A stretch of DNA of 64,000 bases from Pomphorhynchus laevis (GCA_012934845.2 WNNJ02003541.1:1-64000); one strand, 5' to 3'. Shown: positions 22,441 through 33,215, numbered from the stretch's first letter. The notes: generated by a model not told the origin, from the letters alone. Numbers and translations are program-made.

Positions 22441-24435
22441 ATCGGGCCGCTAGGTGGCAGTCGATTACGTATTAAGCTGGTCTATTGCCAATTATGCTCT
22501 TCGTGGAGCGGCCCAAGCAACGTATGTTCGACATTTGTCGACCAACGGCTAAATATTTGGCCGGCTTGCATCAGCCGTGAATAAATCCTTTAATAGACTA
22601 TATCAGATCCCTCCGATGACTCCGACGGCGGATTGGACAATGGACGAAGATACTGAAGAGAGTCACGGAGGCCTGTTTCCTTATAATAGCGATGTTGGAT
22701 CATCACAGGATATCGGGAACGGGAGATAGCCGAACAAACAAACCAAGACAATAAAAATGGCAAGCAACAAATTTACAAAATATAAATTAAGTGCGAAGAA
22801 CAATGGTCAACTCACCACTGATCGGAGGAGTTTTCATTGTCGGGTGCCGTGTAACCAGGCAGTTGTACGGAGACAGCAAGAGGAATCAACATCCGAAACG
22901 TACAAGCATTTATGGAGAAACGTGGAATGTCATTTCGCAGGCGGGGAACGAACCAGAATTAGTTGAAAATATGGTTCGCTTCTGTTTAGAAATAGTTGGA
23001 GTGACTTATCTTCACTATTCTGGAACTGGAACTAAACTTTTTGATCAAGGTCGGACCATAAACTATTCGGGAGTTACCGAGAAAGGTGATCGAAGAGTGT
23101 GCTACAATTATCGGGGCATCACTCTTCTTAGCCAAACTGATAAGCTATTTGCTCGAATACTTGAGTTAAGGATACGGCCTATAGTTGAGAGACAGTTGTA
23201 AGAGGAACAATACGGCTTTCGTTCAAGTCGTGGAACTACGGATCAGCGCTTTACTCCCTCAACTATCCAAGAAGGGTCTTGGGAGTTCGCTCTACCGGTC
23301 TAAATGTGCTTTGTAGATTTGAAGAAGGCGTTCGACCGAGTTCCGCGAGAGAGGTTGCGGAAGATATTAAGAGAGTATAGATTACCAGACTATCTTCAGG
23401 TTGCTGTGGCTTCTCTGTATGAACAGAGTATCAGTTGTGTTCGCGTTCTAGGTAAAAGTCTGAATCATTTCCAGTGGGCGTTGGTCTTCGTCAGGGTTGT
23501 CATTTGTCTTCACTTTTGTTTCTTGTTTACATAGACAAAATTACGAAAAGGGCTGCTATGACGGATGTGGGTCTTCAGTTCGGTTCCATCAGTATACCGT
23601 CTCTGCTTTTTGTTCTGAGGACATACAATGCTTATTAGATCGATTTACGATGAAATGTCAAGCGGCATGGATGTTGGTTATTACCTCCACGACTGTCTCT
23701 ATGTGTTCGTCTCTCATTCAGGTATCAATATCAATCTGGATTGGGGAAAAGGTTCCTCCTGATGGTGAATATTACAAGTATATTATGGTATTGTTCTCAA
23801 GGGACGGCAGGAACATCAGGGAAGTTGAGAAGCGGATCTATGCAGCTAACGCAGCAATGCGCTCTTTGTACAGGTCTATCGTGGTTAAGCTGGAGTTGAG
23901 TCTTCGGGCGAAGCTTTCAGTTTACCACACGATCTTTGTTTCTAACTTAAACTATGATCATGAGCTTTGGGTTATGACTAAAAGGATAATATATCGGATA
24001 CAGGCGACCGAAATTAAGTTCCTTCGCAATGTGGTCCTTCTTAGCCTTAGAGATAAGGTTAAGAATTCAGTCATCTGGAGTAAACTCATAGTAACGTCGC
24101 TGCTTATCAACATCGGAGAAAGTCAGTTGAGGTGGCTAGGATACGTTCTGAGGATGTCTATGGATCGCCTTCCTCAGAGAGTTTTCCAGGCCGGACTCTC
24201 TAGAAAGAGAACTCGATAGGTGGAGAGATCAAATCTCGAAACTGGCCGAAGACCGTCTTGGGCTATCTTAAAGAGAACTCTGGTATGTCGACCAAGATCG
24301 CGATGTCTGGAGTAGTTTGGTTCGTGCACTGCCTCCGCAATACGACAACCGGACCTGTGGTTGACAGGAAAAATCTTGTGTATTATTATTTGTTTTTTCT
24401 TGTCAATTGTTGTTGTAATCGAGACATCAATCTAT
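22440..24435 (+). mobile_element. RTE-like LINE with internal deletion
   Basis: Leader 22440-22756, then a shortened endonuclease (YGETWNVISQAGNEPELVENM, FCLEIVGVTYLHYSGTGTK) that runs straight into reverse transcriptase (CYNYRGITLLSQTDKLFARIL, then MCFVDLKKAFDRVPRERLRK and VAVASLYEQSISCVRVLGKS). The second half of the endonuclease and the RT start have been lost in frame. The YADD box is not readable. The C terminus carries ESQLRWLGYVLRMSMDRLPQ and a basic tail, the RTE-type end. Several frameshifts. GC content is clearly higher than the flanks. Confidence 0.75.
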
Positions 24436-24444
24436 TTTGACGCA

Positions 24445-25140
24445 TCACGTCTTCTTGCGGTTGGTTGTGCACGCGTAAATGCCTGGTAGCAGCCTACGAC
24501 GACTTAGATTTACCCGCTGAACGTGTTGCCAGCTGAATTTCGTATCCTTGCAGAAATATGGTTGGGAATACCAATTCATATGAAGCCATTCAAATGTCGT
24601 CGATGCTTGATAGACGCTGATGTTTACGGGTTCATGGGCTAACGTACCAGTTTGATAGGATATCCAGGTATTCGTCATTAAGGAGTGCAAGATTAGGTTT
24701 TCCATGCAGCTGAATCAGCAAGACTACATGTGGAGCGCGAAACCCTTAATTCTATCAGAGACTTAAGAGAACGACCAGGGGACATCATCCTACATGAAGA
24801 TTCACAAGAAGCTGTTAATTTTGCGGTTACTAACCCTCAGCGGTCATCATATTTGTCAAAATCGAGCACTGAAGCGTCGTTTGCTGCAGATGATTATGCT
24901 ATGTGAATCAAAATACTAAAATACTGTCACAAAATGGAGGCAAATGGCTATATGTTAACTCCAGCTGTTGTTGAAACGTATGGGGATAACGCGCTACGAG
25001 TAGCGCGCTATCTTGCTACTTGTCAATGTTCCTTAATTAAAAGTAGCTGAAGAATTATTCCAGCAGCACGTTTTGGTGGCTTTAATGAAGGGAAACGCCA
25101 AAGAACTCTTGAAGAGCTTTCCAGACGAGGATAAGTGGTG
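24445..25140 (+). mobile_element. RLE-type non-LTR element, C-terminal fragment
   Basis: Encodes only the end of the protein: EFRILAEIWLGIPIHMKP, a CxxC pair (KCRRC), GYPGIRH, then FHAAESARLHVERETL, RPGDIILHEDSQEAVNFAVT and LTPAVVETYGDN. These line up with the C-terminal region of the larger element at 50880-54790 (FHAAQSAG, RPADVLIHGDPPRAVDFAVT, IPAVVETY). The RP.D..........v.FaVT motif fits a PD-(D/E)xK restriction-like endonuclease. At least three stops. Confidence 0.7.
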
Positions 25141-25781
25141 GGGGTAGAGATATTGTCGAATGCTCTGACTACATATCTATCAGCACATTAAGTTTCTTAG
25201 CATTTGCCAAAAACAGAGCATTCTGCTCGAAAAATATTGTTATTAAAAGAAATTAAATTGAGGATCAAATTTAATTAAAAAAATAAATAATATTCGAATT
25301 GGGAATTGCTTTTATTTTAAAAACTTTCAAGCAAAAATACTTTAATATTTCTACCACTCTCACTTTCAAATTGGCCACAGCAAAAAGAATGTGCACTAGT
25401 TAGAAAAATAGTTGAGCAAAATTAGTCGAAAGATAAATAGGTGAAACAGTAATTAGACTACCGTATCGGTTATTCGTAGCAGGATTATTTCCTTCGTCAA
25501 TTAAAGTTCACAATGGCAATTTGTGTTCAACTCGATTTTCTAGTTTTTTTCATTTCTTGTGATCAAACTTTCTATGAGCCATTGGATCTTAAGTTGTTGT
25601 ATGTAATAATTACTCCACTTAAAGCTCAATTACAATACTAAAGAATTAGAGGTAAATCCCTACAATTTACCGTGTACGTTAAGACAAATACTAATTATCA
25701 ATAAATTTTTCTGGCGTTAAATTTTAGTTTACATACTCTTTTTATTATTCCAGAAAAATCACTAAAATACCCTGAAGATTA
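25141..25781. other. Upstream region of MED18
   Basis: AT-rich, no coding signal. A good splice acceptor (TTTTTATTATTCCAG, ending 25753) lies 28 bp before the MED18 start codon and could close a 5' UTR intron; I cannot place the donor. Confidence 0.35.
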
Positions 25782-26753
25782 ATGTCGGAGCAGGTTAAAG
25801 ATGGAATTAATGACTGTAGAACTATAATTGACGAACAATCTTTACTCTGTGCAATTGAGTGTGATGTACCGTCTGAACGATTAGCTAACACTGTTATCGA
25901 CATCGATCCAGCCATGATGCAACATTTTGATGATAACGAAACGGACGATATGGAACCGATTTCGAAAAATAATGACGCGATTGTATTGATTGATGATCCT
26001 ATACTATCAGATACCGATGATGAGGAAGGCATCCTCAACATATCTTCGGCTGAACGTAAATTAGAAGATGAATGGAATCACTTGAGCAATAGTAGAATCG
26101 AACAACTCAACGTCATCCTTGGACGACACTTGAAACATGCAAGTGAACATAAGCTAATTACCGTTTTGGATGACGGTGAGGAAGCGAGCTTGTTTGCCAA
26201 CCTGGATGCTCTGTGTTTTAATAACCGTAGGGAGTCATCGAATGAAATATGTGAGTGTGAAGTTGTGTACGTTCCGGGCACTGCCTTGAATAATAATAAA
26301 AATTGTGAAATTCGCTTACGATATAGCTTTCCCTTAACGGCAAACTCGTACTGCTATCTAAGATACTATGGAACAACACGGGAACATACCGATGACAATC
26401 CACTCTTTAGTCGAAGATGCCTATGGGTAAATGCTCCGGCCAACATCCACAGTTTGCTCACTGTACTTGGTTTCGTAATCAGTTATCGATATGTAATCAA
26501 AGGTCGTGGATATACTTACAACAGAATTCATATAACTGTATTTAAAGCACATGCTTTTAAAAAAGTAGCAGATTCAGCAATCGTTGAGGAGCGACCATTG
26601 ATTAATTCATATACAATGGTAATTAGCGCTTTGACTGTTAACAATCCGAAGCAAACAATAACAGACATGATAGAGTTGTCTGGTATGCTTGGATCATTCA
26701 GATGGCTTACAAAAATACCTACAGCATTTAAAAATTGGCCCATTCAAGAGTAG
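25782..26753 (+). CDS. MED18: Mediator complex subunit 18
   Basis: MED18 is a head-module subunit of Mediator, which links transcription factors to RNA polymerase II in the nucleus; it forms a beta-barrel with MED20. The last 150 residues follow the family pattern: YCYLRYYGTTRE, then SRRCLWVNAPANIHSLLTVL, GFVISYRYVIKGRGYTYNR, IHITVFKAHAF and, at the end, LSGMLGSFRWLTKIPTAF. Human MED18 has the same order (WHLRYLG, then MGFRMDHEFVAKGHLFRKG, then MVYKI). The protein is 323 residues against about 208 in human: residues 1-110 are an extra acidic leader (DDNETDDMEP, DDPILSDTDDEEG) not seen in vertebrate MED18. The ATG at 25782 opens an uninterrupted frame. Single exon. The neighbours are retroelement remains, so there is no gene context. 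Confidence 0.85.
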   Translation: MSEQVKDGINDCRTIIDEQSLLCAIECDVPSERLANTVIDIDPAMMQHFDDNETDDMEPISKNNDAIVLIDDPILSDTDDEEGILNISSAERKLEDEWNHLSNSRIEQLNVILGRHLKHASEHKLITVLDDGEEASLFANLDALCFNNRRESSNEICECEVVYVPGTALNNNKNCEIRLRYSFPLTANSYCYLRYYGTTREHTDDNPLFSRRCLWVNAPANIHSLLTVLGFVISYRYVIKGRGYTYNRIHITVFKAHAFKKVADSAIVEERPLINSYTMVISALTVNNPKQTITDMIELSGMLGSFRWLTKIPTAFKNWPIQE

Positions 26754-27361
26754 TTTCTATTTTTCAATTTGTTTATTTGTATTACTTGTTTTAAAATCAC
26801 ATATAGTAATTTGATTTATAAATTCAGGGTGTATTTTTTTGATATATACATTAGAATTTCATTTGAGTCTGGTGGATTATTATGCATATTGTTGGAATTA
26901 TTATAGACTCAAGGAAAACAGTTTTATTTTGTTTACAAGCTTTTTTCGATCGTGTAGATCGTTTTCAAGTTGCAACAATTTTATTGATATAAAATTTATT
27001 ATATTATTATATTATCGTAAAACCATTATATTTGTTCGAAAGACATCAATGAAGAAATTAAGAGACATAAATTCAAAGACATTATGTTGGTGTACCATTT
27101 GATTTACTTAAAATACATTCTGTACACTTAACGATACAAGCGAATGACTGTATAACAAATTTTCGACTGGTAATCGAGCAGATTTATATGATTATATAAA
27201 ATGTGGATTGATCGGAATCTTAGAAAAATTAGATTTACGTTTTGTTTTAACGCGAACTGTTCTTTAAAATGGACATATGTCGCTTAATTAATTTTTGCGT
27301 TATGTGTAATACTTAAAGAAATATTTAAAATACAAGTCGTGGAAAAATTAACAAAAAAAGA
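26754..27361. other. MED18 3' flank, no gene
   Basis: AT-rich; holds the probable 3' UTR of MED18. The 87-codon open frame at 26839-27102 has no recognisable domain. Confidence 0.4.
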
Positions 27362-28358
27362 TTTATTTTAACGTGGCAAATGCGTGCCAGCGCACGCTTA
27401 CATGCCCACAATAAAAAAATGTAAATCATGTGTCGAGAAGGTGTGAACGGGGGTGTTTGATGTGATAGAGGAGGGAGCGCGGCAGACGTCGAGAGGGAGT
27501 TGATTCCATTCGAGTGAGGCGGCGACGAGGAAGGATCGGAGACCGTAGTTGTTGGAGTAATTAGGAACGTGGAGTAAGAGGGTATGACGGGAACGCAGCC
27601 ATAGCGAAGTGGGGCGAGTGTCGTCTAAGAAAGGAAGGTTGATGAACGATGGGGAGCCGACAGCGATGAGACGAAAGGTAACGAGAAGAAGGCGAAGTTT
27701 GATGCGGATGTGGATGGTGGGCCAGGAGAGTTGGGCAAAATATGTGGATGTGTGGTCGAAGCGACGGAGACGAAAGAGCACTCAAACCGGGGAATTGATT
27801 ATTCGTTGAAGGGGTAGGATGATGGATTTTGGAGAATTGGCGAAAAGGCTAAGGCAGTAATTGATTTTAGGGAAAAGAAGCGATGATAGAAGAGACATAA
27901 AAGAACGGAAGTCGATAAGGGGCGGATACTGCGGATGTCACGGAGAATTAAGTTAGACAAGCGGACCTTGTCACGGACGAAGGGTTTAAGGGAAAGATGA
28001 TCATCGAAATGGAAGCCTAAGAAAGTGAGATTGTGTACTATAGGAATGATCGATGAGACAAAATATACAGTAGGAGGAGATATGTTTGGTTTACGGGGGA
28101 GGATCCACATAATTTTGTACTTGTCGGGGTTTAGAACGAGATGGAGATTGGAGAGACGTTTGTAGATAGAAGAAAGAGAGTTAAAGGCAGAAATGCCGAT
28201 ATTGTGTATGCGATGTGCGGGTGCATGAACATAGATGAAGATTTCATCGACGTATTGCATGACGTTAAAGGAGTAAGGTTTGATAAGCGGAGAGAGATCT
28301 ACAAGCAGAAGAGAGAAAAGCAGGGGACCTAGGACTGAACCTTGTGTAACCCCGCAAA
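27362..28358 (-). mobile_element. LINE-A (L2/CR1-like), 5'-truncated copy 1
   Basis: Keeps the 3' part of the reverse transcriptase on the minus strand: a GVTQGSVLGPLLFSLLL-type box at the 5' end, MQYVDEIFIYVHAPAHR (YVDE where YADD is expected), LNPDKYKIMWILPRK, LGFHFDDHLSLKPFVRDK, and a frameshifted C terminus (LLLHVPNYSNNYGLRSFLV, AASLEWNQLPLDV). The 3' end holds a hairpin (27382-27397) before an A/T tail. It is more diverged from copies 2 and 3 than those are from each other. Confidence 0.85.
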
Positions 28359-28507
28359 AAGGGATGATGATAATAATACAAATTTATTTAATGTGGCAAA
28401 TGCGTACAAGCTGTACGCTTACAAGTCCACAAACAAAAATGAAAAAGTCAAGCAGATAAATTGTTAAAATGGGATCGGATTTGTCGTTTGAAGCAAGGCA
28501 GGGAAGT

Positions 28508-29725
28508 TTATTGGCGTATATGAGTGGGCAGCTGGTTCCACGATAGAGGAGCAGCCACCAGGAAGGAGCGGAGTCCAAAGGAGGTAGAGTAGTTTGGGAC
28601 ATGTAAAAGAAGGGAATTACAGGAACGCAATGAACGGTAAACAGGACGAGAATTATCAAGAAAAGGAAGGTTGAGAAATGAAGGGGTATGAAAAGTTACA
28701 AGGCGGAAAGCAACGATAAGAAGACGAATTTGAACACGACAATAAATTGTAGGCAAATCGAGAGAAGCAAGATGGTAGGATGTGTGATCAAAACGACGAA
28801 GACGGAGGAGAATTCGGACAGCTGCGTTGACGATGCGTTCTAGGGGAAGAAGAGTGGATTTAGGTGAGTTGGAAAATAGACTAAGACAATAATCGAGTCT
28901 AGAAAAAAGGAGAGATGATATGAGAGTCATACAAGGTAAATCGATCAATCTACGAACTTGACGGAGGTTGCGGAGTATCAAGGTAGATGAGCGTACTTTA
29001 TCTCTAACGAAAGGTTTAAGTGAAAGTCGGTTGTCAAAATGGAAGCCTAGGAAAACGAGATTATCAACGATAGGAAGAATTGTAGAATTTAATGATACGG
29101 AGGGAGGTTCAAAGCCGAGGCGTCGAGGTAGGATCCACATAATTTTGGATTTATCAGGATTCAGAGAAAGGCGAATGGAAGAAAGATGATTGGAAATTGA
29201 GACAAGACAGTCGGAAGCAGAAACACTAAGATCGCGAATACGATAAACAGGTGCATGAGCATAGATGAGAATGTCATCAGCATATTGCATAACATGGAAG
29301 TTAAATTTATGAGAAATCGAAGACAAATCACCAAGAAGAAGAGAGAAAAGTATAGGGCCTAATACGGAGCCTTGCGGAACACCGGACGGAATGGACGAAG
29401 GATGGGAGAGAGAAGAGTTAGAATATACGCGAAATGTACGGTTTGATAGATATGAAGAAAACCATGATACAGTGGGTAAAGAGAAGCCATTATCATGACG
29501 AAGGCGATGGAGAAGAATCGAGTGATCGACGATGTCAAAATCAGACGATAGATCAAGAGAAACTATGACACTACATAATTTATGATCGCGCGATATGAGT
29601 AAGTCGTTATAAACTTTAAGACATGCAATTTCGGTAGAGTAATTAGAGCGAAAAGCGGCTTGGAAGGAGAAATAAGTTAGAGGAATAGAGATATGTATTA
29701 ACTTGCTTAAGAACGAGACGCTCAA
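28508..29725 (-). CDS. LINE-A ORF2, reverse transcriptase part
   Basis: 405 residues open. Motifs in order: FQAAFRSNYSTEIACLKVY (fingers), VIVSLDLSSDFDIVDHSILL (first aspartate), SGVPQGSVLGPILFSLLLGD, FHVMQYADDILIYAHAP (catalytic YADD), LNPDKSKIMWILPRR, LGFHFDNRLSLKPFVRDKVR, FSRLDYCLSLFSNSP and the C-terminal PNYSTSFGLRSFLVAAPLSW. All catalytic aspartates are present. The region upstream, 29643-30335, carries the linker and RT start (PSDPIPTHLLKN, LPSSYRPISLLQTLSKLLER) in another frame. The first codons of this frame are not the real protein start. Confidence 0.9.
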   Translation of the reverse strand: MSVSFLSKLIHISIPLTYFSFQAAFRSNYSTEIACLKVYNDLLISRDHKLCSVIVSLDLSSDFDIVDHSILLHRLRHDNGFSLPTVSWFSSYLSNRTFRVYSNSSLSHPSSIPSGVPQGSVLGPILFSLLLGDLSSISHKFNFHVMQYADDILIYAHAPVYRIRDLSVSASDCLVSISNHLSSIRLSLNPDKSKIMWILPRRLGFEPPSVSLNSTILPIVDNLVFLGFHFDNRLSLKPFVRDKVRSSTLILRNLRQVRRLIDLPCMTLISSLLFSRLDYCLSLFSNSPKSTLLPLERIVNAAVRILLRLRRFDHTSYHLASLDLPTIYCRVQIRLLIVAFRLVTFHTPSFLNLPFLDNSRPVYRSLRSCNSLLLHVPNYSTSFGLRSFLVAAPLSWNQLPTHIRQ

Positions 29726-30483
29726 GGAGTTTAGAGAGGGTTTGGAGAAGTGAGATTGGACGGTACGAAGATGGTAGTGAAGAGTCGAGAGATTGCTTTT
29801 TGATGATAGGACGAACAGTGGCGCATTTCCAGATGGAAGGAAATGTACAGCTACGGATGGACGAGTTGAACAATGTGATTAGGAAGGGTAAGATAAAAGT
29901 GCAGATATTTTTAAGTAAGTGAGTGGGAATTGGGTCAGAAGGAGAGGTTTTATTAGGTAATGACAGCAGAACCGAAGAAACTTCATCAGACGAAACGGGA
30001 AGAAGGTGGAATAGTTCTGGGAGGGAAGTATTTAAAGATAAGAGTGGGTACAAGGGGGCTATGGGTAGTAGGGAAAGTAAATTAGATAGCTTAGTTTGTA
30101 GATAAGAAGAAAATTCATCAGGATTTATATTACAAGGGGTAGATGATCGTGAAAGAATTGAGTTTAAGATTTTCCAATGAGATTTCGAGTTGGAAGATGA
30201 CTCCAGTTGATTTCGCCAAAAGAGAGTACGTTTAGTACGTATAAGAATGAGATGTGAACGGCGTTGAGAAAAGTAGGAATCACGAAGATTTGGAGGGAGT
30301 GAGTTGGGTGAACGTTTAAGAAAGCGTTTATACATACGAAAAGAGTGACGGAGTCGACGCTTAGAAAGACTACAGTCAGAATCGAACTAGGGAGCATGGC
30401 GCAAGCGCTGGGAACGTCGAAGTCGACTAGGTAGAAGGTTATTGAGGATCGACGTAAGTTCAGAATCAAACAGAATGCAGAGA

Positions 30484-31350
30484 TCATCGGAGAGAGATAG
30501 TTAAGAGGAAGTGAAAAGAGTGAAGAATTGAGTAAGGCTGTGCAGAGAATAGGATATCGAGAAGCTTCCAGGGTCGACTTGGTGTAGATAATGGTAAAGG
30601 CGGAGAAGGAGGATGGGGACGAGTAAGAGTAAGAGTGACAAGGAAATGATCGGACAAACCAGGATCAGTAATTGACAAGGAGGTATAGTCATTGAAGCAG
30701 TTAGGAACAGCAATGATGTCGAGAGCACCGCCGAGAATATGAGTTGGGCTTGTTGAAAGTAATTTATAGTTAAAATCAGAAAAAAGATTAGTTAAAGTGA
30801 TAGAGTCAGAGTCAGACGGGCGATCAAGACGAATGTTAAAGTCACCGAGAACAAAAGAAGGAGTATAAGACAATGAACAGTGAGACATTAGATCTGCAAG
30901 GTCGTTAAAGAAGATACGTGATGGGGCAACTGAACCTGGACGGTATACAATCACAAGTTCCAGAGGGAAAGGCGTTGATAATCTGCATATGAGTAATTCG
31001 AACGAGGTGTAACGGATGTTAACGTTGATTTTACGTAAAGACATTGGGTGACGAGCAATGGCAACAATACCGCCATGGTTAGACGCAGTAGATGTATGAG
31101 ATGTAATTTGACGAGCTGATTCAACTAGAGAACAACCAGAGCGACATAGACGACGAATAGCAAGATCGTTGGAGTCAGTGTGCCATGATTCGGTAATGCA
31201 GAGAATATCGATAGATAATTGATCGAAGATATCGAGAAGCATATCAGCTTTATGAAGAATGGAGCGAGTATTGAATAGACTAATACGAAAAGTATGCTTA
31301 GGAGCGAGATCGACTAGCGAAGAAGACAAGGGGGAGAGATGGGACGCCAT
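30484..31350 (-). CDS. LINE-A ORF2, AP-type endonuclease part
   Basis: 288 residues from an ATG at 31350. The metal-binding and catalytic boxes of the exonuclease-endonuclease-phosphatase fold are all in place: FNTRSILHKADML (asparagine), ILCITESWHTD (glutamate), LVIVYRPGSVAPS (tyrosine), SFVLGDFNIRLDRPS (Asp and Asn), LGGALDIIAV and GLSDHFLVTL (Asp-His). It nicks the target DNA to prime reverse transcription. The frame is lost just after the domain, before the linker that leads into the RT; the equivalent linker is open in copy 3b. Confidence 0.85.
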   Translation of the reverse strand: MASHLSPLSSSLVDLAPKHTFRISLFNTRSILHKADMLLDIFDQLSIDILCITESWHTDSNDLAIRRLCRSGCSLVESARQITSHTSTASNHGGIVAIARHPMSLRKINVNIRYTSFELLICRLSTPFPLELVIVYRPGSVAPSRIFFNDLADLMSHCSLSYTPSFVLGDFNIRLDRPSDSDSITLTNLFSDFNYKLLSTSPTHILGGALDIIAVPNCFNDYTSLSITDPGLSDHFLVTLTLTRPHPPSPPLPLSTPSRPWKLLDILFSAQPYSILHSFHFLLTISLR

Positions 31351-32120
31351 CGAATTTTTGGCCTTGTGTGAAGAACGTGAAAATTTCCGTTGATTTTACG
31401 TATAGATAAGGATGACTCGCCGTTTGTTTCACGTCGATGTTTTCAATGCGAGCTAAATTGAGCTGGGCAATATCAGAAGGGGAGCGGTCAGGAAAGATAC
31501 GGCAAGTAGATGAAGTGGTAAGAAGTTTAAAACGTTGGGAGAGTACCGAAGAGGCATGTGAACTATGTCGGAAAACGATTTTTAAGAGTGGAGGACTGAG
31601 ATGATTTGATTTAGTGGATTTGTTTAAACGAATAAAGGATACAGGAGCGATATTATTGAAGAGTGATGGGTTATCATCAGGAAGAATGGTTGCTAGGATA
31701 GACCTGAAAGCAGATACATCATCATCGAGGCGAGATTGTGGAGAAGCAGATTCGGAAAGCTTTAAGTTTGATATGATTATACAGCGATCGCGCGAAGGAA
31801 AACGATTTCGTGGAAGTGGTGGACGGACAGAGCTGGTTGGAGTCGAGGTAGATGAGCAGATAGAAGTGGAAATGGCAGGGGTGCTTGATAAAGAATTAAT
31901 ATTGGTTGGAGCAAGTGTGACAGGAGCGGGGTGTTGAATCGGTTGATCAGAGATGTGACTGGATATGATTTTAAATGAAGGATGTAACTTATTGGGAAGT
32001 GTTACGTGGGAGGTAGAGTAAGGAGAATTAAAATAGGTTGGGGCATGAGTGACAGGAATGGAGTGTTGAATTAGTTGATCGGAAATGTTACTGGAAATGA
32101 TTTTGATGGAAGGGTGTAAA

Positions 32121-32639
32121 TTATTGAGAGGTGATACAGGGGGGGGTCGAGTAAGGAGTTCGTGAGGAGAATAAAGAAGTTTGAGATTTATTTAGATTGG
32201 GGGAGGAATAGGAAAGAGGAGGTACGAGATGAAAAGCTTTGCCGTTAGCATTGTTAGAATGAGAAAGATTAATGGAAGTTTGGTACGTAGTTGAACGAGG
32301 AGTGTGTGAGAGAGTAGGTTCAATAATGGGATTATATGATGCGAAGTCAGGTGTTGATGCGAGGGAAACATCTAAAACAGCATTGGTCTGAGTGGTAGTG
32401 TGTGATACAGGAGTAGATGAGCAGGATAACTGTAGTAGTCGTACTGATGTACAAAAACCGCAAGTGAAATGTTTACGTTTATACACCGAGTGGTCGGATA
32501 TTTTAACACGAACAAGTGTCCATACATCGCAATCTTTGGAATCACATCCAACTTCAAAGCTGGTATAACCATCATTGCATTTAGATGTGGAAGATTGTTG
32601 ATTAGGAACAGGGATCTGAGATCGCGCTTTTTTAGGCAT
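32121..32639 (-). CDS. LINE-A ORF1, N-terminal part
   Basis: 172 residues from an ATG at 32639. Residues 22-62 hold a C4 finger: NDGYTSFEVGCDSKDCDVW, then a basic strand and KHFTCGFC. The same spacing recurs in LINE-B ORF1 at 41.75-41.85 kb. The rest is a Ser/Thr/Pro-rich linker. In another frame, 31400-31820 encodes an RRM-like segment (RCIIISNLKLSESASPQSRL, then a DDVSAFRSILATIL helix and LLKIVF), as in other CR1/L2 ORF1 proteins that bind the element's own RNA. The frame changes close to 32130, so this copy of ORF1 is broken. Confidence 0.7.
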   Translation of the reverse strand: MPKKARSQIPVPNQQSSTSKCNDGYTSFEVGCDSKDCDVWTLVRVKISDHSVYKRKHFTCGFCTSVRLLQLSCSSTPVSHTTTQTNAVLDVSLASTPDFASYNPIIEPTLSHTPRSTTYQTSINLSHSNNANGKAFHLVPPLSYSSPNLNKSQTSLFSSRTPYSTPPCITSQ

Positions 32640-32684
32640 GACCTTTTATCGATAGATTGAGCTCAATCCGCGAGCGTAGCGAGC

Positions 32685-32784
32685 GGAACTGACAGGAATA
32701 ATCTGGAACTGACAGGAATAATCTGGAACTGACAGGAATAATCTGGAACTGACAGGAATAATCTGGAACTGACAGGAATAATCT
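32685..32784. repeat. Five tandem 20-bp units at LINE-A 5' end
   Basis: Five identical units of GGAACTGACAGGAATAATCT. They sit at the 5' border of LINE-A copy 2, upstream of its ORF1. Tandem 5' units are known as promoter repeats in several LINE families; here that is inference. Confidence 0.9.
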
Positions 32785-32824
32785 GGAATGTATGTTTATA
32801 AGAAACCAAAATTTTTTTTAGGTT

Positions 32825-33215
32825 TCAGATGATGATGAATTAGATCAGACGTGAAACGAACGGTCGTATATATGAGGCAAACCATGCTACGGAGGAGGAA
32901 GAAAAGACGTAATCATAATGAAGGCGAGAAAGGAGGACGGAGTGGTCGACAACGTCGAAGGCGGAGGAGAGGTCGAGGGATATGATCACACTTTATAGAG
33001 CCTTACCTCGAGAAATGAGTAAGTCGTTGTAAACTTTCATGTGGGTGATTTCTGTAGAGTGATTAGAGCAGGAAGCGGATTGGAAAGGAGGGCACAGATT
33101 GGATAAGGAGAGATAAGCGTTAATCTGTATTAAGATGAAGCGTTTTAAGAGCTTAGAAAGAGTAGGGAATAGTGAAATGGGGCGATAGCTAGAAGGAAAG
33201 GACATCAAAGTATTA
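32825..33215 (-). mobile_element. LINE-A relative, RT fragment (copy 4)
   Basis: Encodes SSYRPISLFPTLSKLLKRFI, NHSTEITHMKVYNDLLISRG and, in another frame, VIISLDLSSAFDVVDHSVLL with FSSSSVAWFASYI. Same protein region as the start of the LINE-A RT but clearly diverged, so probably a sister subfamily. Both ends are cut off. Confidence 0.75.

Larger units (their letters stand above)
28367..32790 (-). mobile_element. LINE-A (L2/CR1-like), near full-length copy 2
   Basis: About 4.4 kb. From 5' to 3' on the minus strand: five tandem 20-bp units (32685-32784), a GC-rich hairpin, ORF1 with a C4 finger and RRM-like region (32639 to about 31400), AP-type endonuclease (31350-30484), linker, reverse transcriptase (29725-28508) and a 3' hairpin (28402-28418) followed by an ATT-type tail. 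The SGVPQGSVLGP box, the HVPNYS..GLRSFLVAAPLSWNQLP end and the SDPIPTHLLKN linker place it in the L2/CR1 group. ORF2 is interrupted by a few frameshifts and at least one tryptophan-to-stop change. Its 3' 400 bp are almost identical to copy 3, so this family was active recently. GC content is well above the host background. Confidence 0.9.

Noticed and set aside
23497-24219. A host gene of 240 codons
   Set aside because: The C-terminal part is the RTE-type LINE end (QLRWLGYVLRM); it belongs to the element at 22440-24435.
26839-27102. A second small gene downstream of MED18
   Set aside because: No recognised domain, composition as expected for AT-rich 3' flank.
27609-32660. Plus-strand open frames across the LINE-A region
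   Set aside because: They mirror the conserved minus-strand RT, endonuclease and ORF1 and have no own features.
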